This document shows, piece by piece, positions 8,374 through 12,920 of a DNA stretch of 19,081 nucleotides. The position numbers were made by a program, and so were the translations under genes. Numbering within the stretch: position 1 is the first letter of the stretch; every line of letters starts with the position of its first letter. The notes beneath the pieces are model-generated. The model was given only the letters and a program-made list of their open reading frames with translations. It did no database searches and had not been told where the DNA came from. The DNA is from Nanobdellota archaeon (GTDB taxonomy: Archaea; Nanobdellota; Nanobdellia; SCGC-AAA011-G17; ARS1403). Where the stretch lies: positions 1-19,081 of the forward strand of contig NZCU01000023.1 in the NCBI GenBank assembly GCA_002688395.1, in the 5' to 3' direction.

Positions 8374-8947
8374 AAAATTCCTCCACTTCTGTTTCATATT
8401 CTCCACCTTCTCCAGCAACATTAATACCATATTTCTCTTTTAATTTAATTAACTCTTTTACAACATTATTATCAATTATTTTTCCAACCCAACTTTCATC
8501 TAAACCTTCAGCTGCAACCTTTACAATTTTAACTTTGATCTTACTAGTAATTTCTCTTAATAATTCAACTTGATCTTTCTGCCAAAGAGGATTAAAACAA
8601 TAAATATCTAAATCATCACAAATTCTTTGCACTCTAGAAGCTTGATATGTAGAAGCAACAGCACCAGTAACAACACCTTCTATCTCATATTCATCAATAG
8701 CTTTTTTTATGGCTATCTTCAAATCTTCTAACTCTTCCTCTTTTTTACCTTCAGTTCTAATTTTCAATAAAGGAATTTCTAATTTACTAGCTTGTTCTTC
8801 AGCCTTTTCAACAGGAGTATGAAACATATACGAATCTTTATTTTCAGAATCTAAAGTAATCAAAACTTTAATTTCATTTTCTTCACTAGCTTTATATAAA
8901 GCATAACTACTATCTTTCCCACCAGAAAATAATATACCTAAGTTCAT
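8354..8947 (-). CDS. dph6: Diphthine-ammonia ligase (Dph6-type PP-loop ATPase)
   Basis: Dph6 performs the last step of diphthamide synthesis, the ATP-dependent amidation of diphthine on elongation factor 2. The 197-residue protein has the PP-loop SGGKDS at residues 8-13, the family block GAVASTYQASRVQRICDDL at 95-113, FNPLW at 118-122, GLDESWVG at 148-155, and GEGGEYET at 179-186. These are the signature segments of the archaeal Dph6/MJ0570-like family. Family members usually continue about 25 or more residues after GEGGEYET with a conserved strand; here the protein ends after only 11 more residues (ending FYDCSST), so its C-terminus is short. The final 20 nt overlap the amidotransferase gene. 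A TATA-like ATTTTAAAG 26 nt before the ATG suggests a leaderless operon mRNA. Confidence 0.88.
   Translation of the reverse strand: MNLGILFSGGKDSSYALYKASEENEIKVLITLDSENKDSYMFHTPVEKAEEQASKLEIPLLKIRTEGKKEEELEDLKIAIKKAIDEYEIEGVVTGAVASTYQASRVQRICDDLDIYCFNPLWQKDQVELLREITSKIKVKIVKVAAEGLDESWVGKIIDNNVVKELIKLKEKYGINVAGEGGEYETEVEEFYDCSST
8380..8384 (-). promoter_or_regulatory. SD that fixes the GATase start
   Basis: GGAGG on the minus strand, 6 nt before the ATG at 8373 and inside the end of dph6. It decides against the longer 165-residue reading. Confidence 0.75.
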
Positions 8948-8968
8948 AGTTAAATTTTAAAAAAATAG

Positions 8969-8977
8969 CTTTAAAAT
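8969..8977 (-). promoter_or_regulatory. TATA-like box of the dph6 operon
   Basis: ATTTTAAAG on the minus strand, centred 26 nt upstream of the dph6 ATG. A second candidate (TTTTATAG) lies near 8983-8990 and would give a short leader. Confidence 0.45.
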
Positions 8978-8996
8978 AATTTCTATAAAAACAAAA

Positions 8997-9004
8997 CTTA
9001 AATA
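8997..9004 (+). promoter_or_regulatory. TATA-like box of the small membrane protein gene
   Basis: CTTAAATA; transcription would start near 9027, immediately before a strong SD at 9030-9037. Confidence 0.45.
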
Positions 9005-9029
9005 CTTCTAAGTATTATTTAACTAAGAA

Positions 9030-9037
9030 GGAGGTGA
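9030..9037 (+). promoter_or_regulatory. Full-length SD that overlaps the apparent GTG start
   Basis: GGAGGTGA is the exact complement expected for the archaeal 16S 3' end. The first possible in-frame start, GTG at 9034, lies inside it and so cannot be selected by it. The codon at normal SD spacing is ATA at 9043. Confidence 0.7.
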
Positions 9038-9249
9038 AAAAAATAGTAGATCTAACAAAACAAGCTGATCAAGCAGTAAAAAAAATGAGATGGTATGATG
9101 TAGGTTTAGTAAAATTAAGTGTTGCTGCTTTTGTTTTAATGGTAGCTAAGCTATTCTCCCCAATTCTAGGACTTAAATGGTGGGTGTATTTGATAATAGC
9201 AGTAATAGCTGCAATAAAACCAACTTACACAGCATATTTACAGAAGTAA
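9034..9249 (+). CDS. Small membrane protein of unknown function
   Basis: Up to 71 residues. A charged N-terminal helix (KKIVDLTKQADQAVKKM) leads into WYDVGLVKLSVAAFVLMVAKLF, the first transmembrane segment at about residues 24-42. A second hydrophobic segment (WWVYLIIAVIAAIKP) lies at about 49-63, and a short tail ends YLQK, giving two helices in a hairpin. The start is uncertain. The GTG at 9034 sits within the SD, an ATA at 9043 has ideal SD spacing, and the first ATG is at 9085 without an SD. The given start is therefore the widest reading. The gene ends exactly where the convergent hsp20 stop begins, with no intergenic base. I do not recognise the family. Confidence 0.75.
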   Translation: MKKIVDLTKQADQAVKKMRWYDVGLVKLSVAAFVLMVAKLFSPILGLKWWVYLIIAVIAAIKPTYTAYLQK

Positions 9250-9714
9250 TTACTTAATACTTACTTTTTTAGCTTTTGCTCTTTTTGATTTACTTTTAGT
9301 TACTTTAACTTCTAAAACCCCATTTTTAAAATTAGCTTTAGCTGTTTTAATATCTACCATAGTTGGAAATGGAATAATTCTATAATAACTTCTAACAGCA
9401 CTTTCCACAATAGAAACATTCTTTTTCTTAGTTTTACTTGAAGATTTGTTCTTAACTTTAACTTCCAAATAATCTTCTGTAACTGTTAAATCAATATCTT
9501 TTTTATTAATCCCAGGCATATCAAATACAGCTGTAATAGTATTTCCTTTCATACTCACACTACTTATTGGCTGCATTATTTTATGTAAAGGTTTTCTAAC
9601 TAAATTTTTACCATCTTCCTTTAATAATCTAACACTAGGCCTAGAAAAGAACTGATTAACTAGTTTATTCATTTCTTTATGAAATTTTCTTATTTCATCA
9701 AATGGATCTAACAT
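9250..9714 (-). CDS. hsp20: Small heat shock protein (Hsp20/alpha-crystallin)
   Basis: Hsp20 proteins are ATP-independent holdases that assemble into oligomers and keep unfolding proteins soluble. The 154-residue protein has an N-terminal arm (about 1-47) containing DPFDEIRKFHKEMNKL. The alpha-crystallin beta-sandwich spans about 48-140, with VFDMPGINKKDIDLTV in the middle and the diagnostic FKNGVLEVKV near its end. The Lys-rich tail closes with VSI, matching the V/I-x-I oligomer-locking motif. It is more basic than many homologues. The gene is divergent from cysS, with a TATA box centred 30 nt before the ATG, so the mRNA is probably leaderless or nearly so. Heat-shock control is likely by analogy, but no operator can be recognised. 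Confidence 0.93.
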   Translation of the reverse strand: MLDPFDEIRKFHKEMNKLVNQFFSRPSVRLLKEDGKNLVRKPLHKIMQPISSVSMKGNTITAVFDMPGINKKDIDLTVTEDYLEVKVKNKSSSKTKKKNVSIVESAVRSYYRIIPFPTMVDIKTAKANFKNGVLEVKVTKSKSKRAKAKKVSIK

Positions 9715-9740
9715 CTTGAAAATATATATAATAAAATAGA

Positions 9741-9750
9741 TTTATAAAAT
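9741..9750 (-). promoter_or_regulatory. TATA box of hsp20
   Basis: ATTTTATAAA on the minus strand, centred about 30 nt upstream of the hsp20 ATG. The divergent cysS TATA box is about 35 bp away, so the two promoters share one short control region. Confidence 0.6.
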
Positions 9751-9778
9751 TATCGAATAAAAAATTTAATAGAAAATA

Positions 9779-9787
9779 ATATAAAAG
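9779..9787 (+). promoter_or_regulatory. TATA box of cysS
   Basis: ATATAAAAG is centred 26 nt upstream of the cysS ATG, predicting a leaderless message. Confidence 0.6.
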
Positions 9788-9808
9788 TACTAATTATTCT
9801 TTAACAAT

Positions 9809-11197
9809 ATGGACTTAAAATTCTATAACACTTTATCAAGAAAAAAAGAAGTGTTTCAACCAATAAAAAAAAGAGATGTTGGATTATATACATGTGGCCC
9901 AACAGTTTATAATTTTGCACACATTGGAAACTTAAGAAGTTATATTTTTGGAGATATTTTAAAGAGAACTTTACACTATAATAAATTCAGAGTAAAACAT
10001 ATAATGAACATAACCGACGTAGGACATTTAACTTCAGATGCAGATACAGGAGAAGATAAAATGTTAAAAGGCGCTAAACGTGAAAAAAAAACAGTTTACG
10101 AAATAGCAGAATTCTACACAAAAGCTTTCAAAGAGGATCTAAAATCCCTAAACATACTTCCGCCAGATAAATGGATTAAAGCAACAGACCATATTAAAGA
10201 CATGATTAAATTAATACAAAAATTAGAAAAAAAAGGTTTTACATATAATAAAGGGGGAAATGTTTACTTTGACACTTCTAAATTTAAAACTTATGGAGAA
10301 CTAGCAAAATTAAATTTAAAATCTACAACCAAATCAAGAGTAGAAAAAGATATTAATAAAAAATCTCCACATGACTTTGTTCTATGGTTCACAAAATCAA
10401 AATTTACAGAACAAGAAATGAAGTGGCCTTCCTCTTTTGGTAAAGGATATCCAGGATGGCATATAGAGTGTTCAGCAATGTCAATTAAATATTTAGGAAA
10501 ACAATTCGATATACATACTGGAGGAATAGACCATATTCAAGTCCATCATACAAATGAAATAGCCCAATCAGAAGCAGCAACAGGAAAAAAGTTTGTTAAC
10601 TATTGGTTACATAATGAATTCTTAATTTTAGACAAAGAAAAGATGGCTAAATCAGGTAGTACTATTCTATTAAAAACGTTAATAGATAAAAACTACGATC
10701 CGTTAGCTTACAGATATTTATGCCTAACATCACATTACAAAAAACCATTAACTTTCAGTTTTGAAAGTTTAGACGCAGCTTCTACAGCATTAAATAATTT
10801 AAAAGAAAAAATAAAAGACCTCCAACAACCCTCAAAACCAATAAAAAAAGAATCTAAATTAAGTAAATGTATAGAAAGATTTGATTTTGCAGTTAATGAT
10901 GATCTAAATACACCAGAAGCATTAGCTGTTGTTTGGGATCTACTAAAAGATGATTCAATTAGCAATAAAGAAAAACATAAAACTATCTTAAATTTTGATA
11001 ATATTTTAGGATTAAACTTAAAAGAAATAAAAAAAGAAAAAATTAATAAGAAAGTTAAGGAACTCATAGAAGAAAGAGAACAAGCCAGAAAAGAAAAAGA
11101 TTTTAATAAAGCAGATGTAATAAGAGAAAGATTAGAAAAATTAGGTGTTATATTAGAGGATACAAAAGAAGGGGTAAAATGGCGAAAGAAATCTTAA
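9809..11197 (+). CDS. cysS: Cysteinyl-tRNA synthetase
   Basis: A class Ia aminoacyl-tRNA synthetase that charges tRNA-Cys. The 462-residue protein carries the zinc/cysteine-binding C29 in TCGPTVY, the HIGN signature at 38-41, and GWHIECSAMS with the second zinc ligand Cys. GGIDHIQVHHTNEIAQSEA carries the His/Glu ligands. The second class I signature is KMAKS at 278-282, with Ala in place of the first Ser of KMSKS. A C-terminal helical domain ends with the family-typical RxxKDFNKADVIRERLEKLGV and EGVKWRKKS. Length is normal. The TATA box at 9779 gives a leaderless start. The last 19 nt overlap the next gene, coupling them. The organism therefore charges tRNA-Cys directly rather than relying only on the SepRS route. 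Confidence 0.97.
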   Translation: MDLKFYNTLSRKKEVFQPIKKRDVGLYTCGPTVYNFAHIGNLRSYIFGDILKRTLHYNKFRVKHIMNITDVGHLTSDADTGEDKMLKGAKREKKTVYEIAEFYTKAFKEDLKSLNILPPDKWIKATDHIKDMIKLIQKLEKKGFTYNKGGNVYFDTSKFKTYGELAKLNLKSTTKSRVEKDINKKSPHDFVLWFTKSKFTEQEMKWPSSFGKGYPGWHIECSAMSIKYLGKQFDIHTGGIDHIQVHHTNEIAQSEAATGKKFVNYWLHNEFLILDKEKMAKSGSTILLKTLIDKNYDPLAYRYLCLTSHYKKPLTFSFESLDAASTALNNLKEKIKDLQQPSKPIKKESKLSKCIERFDFAVNDDLNTPEALAVVWDLLKDDSISNKEKHKTILNFDNILGLNLKEIKKEKINKKVKELIEEREQARKEKDFNKADVIRERLEKLGVILEDTKEGVKWRKKS

Positions 11198-11877
11198 ATT
11201 ATATTTCTGAATTAAAGAAAAATATTAAAGTTGTAGATTTAGAAAAAATAGACCGTAACTGGAAAAGCTATGGAAGGACAAAAGAACTTTATAACCTTGC
11301 CTTAATAAGAATGGGTTTAAAGAACGCAAGAAAATTCTTAGAAGAAAATAATGAACACAGATTATTATCAACTCTAGAAAAAATTGAAGTGAATTTTGAA
11401 GATAAAAAAATAGACATAGTTCTACAAGATTTAGAAAAATTAGAAAAACTAAGCAAATCAATAAAACCTGAAAAAAAATTTAATTTTAAATTAACTTCAA
11501 ATCTACCTAAAGAAATAAAAGATGATATGGAATCTGATTTTAAAGAACTAGAAAAATGTTTTAGTTACGATTGTTACAGAAGCAGTGTTATATTATGTGG
11601 GCGTATATTAGAAACAGCATTACATAGAAAATACTATGAATTAAGTGGTAATGATTTGTTAGAAAAATCTCCTGGAATAGGTTTAGGAAAAATAATAGCC
11701 AAACTAAAAGAAAAGAAATTAAAAATAGAACCTGGGTTATCTCAACAAGTACATTTAATAAATCAAATCCGAGTTTTTAGTGTACATAAAAAATCTTCTA
11801 ACTTTGAACCTTCTAAGCAACAAACTTATGCAACTATATTATATACTATTGATAGTTTAAACAAATTATTCAAATGA
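11179..11877 (+). CDS. DUF4145/HEPN-like helical protein
   Basis: A 232-residue, largely alpha-helical protein. The N-terminal half (1-100) is Lys/Glu/Leu-rich with no recognised domain. The C-terminal half (about 112-231) resembles DUF4145, a HEPN-superfamily fold: CYRSSVILCGRILETALHRKYYE at 132-154, LGKIIAKLKEKKL at 169-181, and INQIRVFSVH at 194-203. The last segment has R198-x4-H203, the HEPN RNase spacing, although the residue after Arg is Val rather than the usual polar one. It starts at ATG 11179, inside the end of cysS, behind a GGGGT SD inside the cysS coding region. Its own stop overlaps the next small ORF by 4 nt. Function is unknown; RNA binding or cleavage is inference from the fold and from linkage to a tRNA synthetase. 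Confidence 0.7.
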   Translation: MAKEILNYISELKKNIKVVDLEKIDRNWKSYGRTKELYNLALIRMGLKNARKFLEENNEHRLLSTLEKIEVNFEDKKIDIVLQDLEKLEKLSKSIKPEKKFNFKLTSNLPKEIKDDMESDFKELEKCFSYDCYRSSVILCGRILETALHRKYYELSGNDLLEKSPGIGLGKIIAKLKEKKLKIEPGLSQQVHLINQIRVFSVHKKSSNFEPSKQQTYATILYTIDSLNKLFK

Positions 11878-11969
11878 AAGAATGTAAAAAATGTGGACAT
11901 GAAGTTGATAAAGGAACTTACTGTACTTGTTCTTGCCATAATGATTTTAGGGGTAAAAATATAAAATAA
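11874..11969 (+). CDS. 31-residue Cys-rich (zinc-knuckle-like) micropeptide
   Basis: A mini-ORF whose ATG overlaps the stop of the DUF4145-like gene in an ATGA junction, a classic sign of coupled translation. It encodes 31 residues with C4-x2-C7, H9, then C17-x-C19-x-C21-H22, enough ligands for one zinc ion, ending in a basic tail (RGKNIK). There is no membrane segment. It ends 5 bp before the convergent DUF1461 gene stop. It is too short for automatic callers, but the high density of Cys codons in an AT-rich background is not what chance would give. It could be a stand-alone peptide or a C-terminal extension reached by frameshift. Function unknown. Confidence 0.6.
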   Translation: MKECKKCGHEVDKGTYCTCSCHNDFRGKNIK

Positions 11970-11974
11970 CCCTA

Positions 11975-12589
11975 TTATATTCGGTCCTTAATAACTCTAA
12001 CCAAACATAAAATTATTAAAGAACTAACTATACTATATAATAATAATTTCTTAACAATTTCTTCAAATATTTCCTGCGGCAATATCTTAATCAAATTATC
12101 CTCTAAAGGATTTAGCAACCATAAATCATTACTAAAAGCTATTTTATGAAAATTTAAAAAAACAGCATCAAAACTGATAAAAGATAAAAACAACAACAAT
12201 AAAATAAAAATTATCAAAGAATAACAACCATATTTTACACCTCTTAAAAATACTTTAAATCTTTTGATGTAATATACCCCAAATAATACCAAACTTAAAC
12301 CACTTATCCACATTAATAATTTGGATAGATTAAACAAACCTCTAACATCTTTTAAATGAATTATTTCCTTATTATTTAAAAATCCCTCTTCTAATTCTAT
12401 ATCTTTGCCATTAACATAATATAATATCTTACTAAACTCCTCCTCAATATTAAAACCATCAATAACTTCAAATCTTTCAAAGTAAAAATCTTCATCAAAA
12501 GAAACTATTTGTAAATTAATTAACAACAAAAAAACAAATACACTTAAACTAATAATGACTACATTTCCTCTATCACTTAACTTAATCAT
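11975..12589 (-). CDS. DUF1461 (TIGR01906-type) integral membrane protein
   Basis: 204 residues with four hydrophobic segments, at about 10-28, 90-108, 120-143 and 183-199. The loop between the first two is predicted extracellular and contains HLKDVRGLF. The block VFLNFHKIAFSNDLWLLNPLEDNLIKILPQEIF (about 143-175) matches the conserved region I associate with the DUF1461/TIGR01906 family (FHxIxFxNxxWxLxPxxDxLIxxxPxxxF). The biochemical role of that family is not known to me. The promoter is divergent from the 5S rRNA gene; a TATA box centred 26 nt before the ATG predicts a leaderless mRNA. The 3' end nearly touches the convergent Cys-rich mini-ORF. Confidence 0.75.
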   Translation of the reverse strand: MIKLSDRGNVVIISLSVFVFLLLINLQIVSFDEDFYFERFEVIDGFNIEEEFSKILYYVNGKDIELEEGFLNNKEIIHLKDVRGLFNLSKLLMWISGLSLVLFGVYYIKRFKVFLRGVKYGCYSLIIFILLLLFLSFISFDAVFLNFHKIAFSNDLWLLNPLEDNLIKILPQEIFEEIVKKLLLYSIVSSLIILCLVRVIKDRI

Positions 12590-12610
12590 ATATTCTTCTA
12601 TAAATAAAGA

Positions 12611-12620
12611 TTATATAAAT
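12611..12620 (-). promoter_or_regulatory. TATA box of the DUF1461 gene
   Basis: ATTTATATAA on the minus strand, centred 26 nt upstream of the ATG. Confidence 0.6.
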
Positions 12621-12630
12621 TTTAGTAAAG

Positions 12631-12638
12631 CTTAAAAA
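12631..12638 (+). promoter_or_regulatory. TATA-like box of 5S rRNA
   Basis: CTTAAAAA is centred about 26 nt before the first paired base of the 5S gene, so 5S has its own promoter, about 11 bp from the divergent DUF1461 TATA box. Confidence 0.5.
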
Positions 12639-12660
12639 CCTTTAAAATTTACAATTTTTT

Positions 12661-12777
12661 AATGGACGGCCATAGTAGTCTGGTCCTACCTAGTAACATT
12701 CCGAACCTAGAAGTCAAGCAGGCTAACGTCTTTTGTTGTACTGTGCTTCTGCACGGGAAGCTTGGATGCTGTTCATT
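12661..12777 (+). rRNA. rrf: 5S ribosomal RNA, stand-alone
   Basis: About 117 nt. The ends pair as helix I: AATGGACGGC with GCTGTTCATT, ten consecutive pairs including G-U. The conserved loop-B/helix III segment CCGAACCTAGAAGTCAAGC lies at 12701-12719, and the helix IV/V segment with CTGTGCTTCTGCACGGG follows. There are no 16S or 23S genes beside it, so 5S is transcribed alone from its own TATA box and ends at a T-run. The exact termini may differ by a base or two. Confidence 0.93.
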
Positions 12778-12779
12778 AC

Positions 12780-12792
12780 TTTTTTATTTCTT
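12780..12792 (+). terminator. T-run terminator of 5S rRNA
   Basis: Six T, then A, then TTTCTT, starting two bases after helix I of the 5S RNA. Confidence 0.65.
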
Positions 12793-12862
12793 ATAACCCA
12801 TAAATTTTGTAGTTACTAGGAGTTTAAACAAAAATTGTTCTTACTACTATAAAATAGAAACA

Positions 12863-12870
12863 TTTATATA
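12863..12870 (+). promoter_or_regulatory. TATA box of the dockerin-like surface protein gene
   Basis: TTTATATA lies about 54 nt upstream of the ATG, predicting a leader of roughly 30 nt. Confidence 0.6.
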
Positions 12871-12904
12871 CTGAAATTAAAGCAATTATAAGTATATTAC
12901 CTTA

Positions 12905-12910
12905 GGGGGG
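12905..12910 (+). promoter_or_regulatory. G-run ribosome binding site
   Basis: Six G followed by AA, ending 10 nt before the ATG at 12921. It resembles the G-run before the other secreted protein (5593-5597). Confidence 0.6.
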
Positions 12911-12920
12911 AATTAAAAAA

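Noticed and set aside
8374..8430. Longer N-terminus for the amidotransferase (165 residues)
   Set aside because: The extra codons lie in dph6 coding sequence, have no SD, and add a segment foreign to the fold; GGAGG marks the start at 8373.
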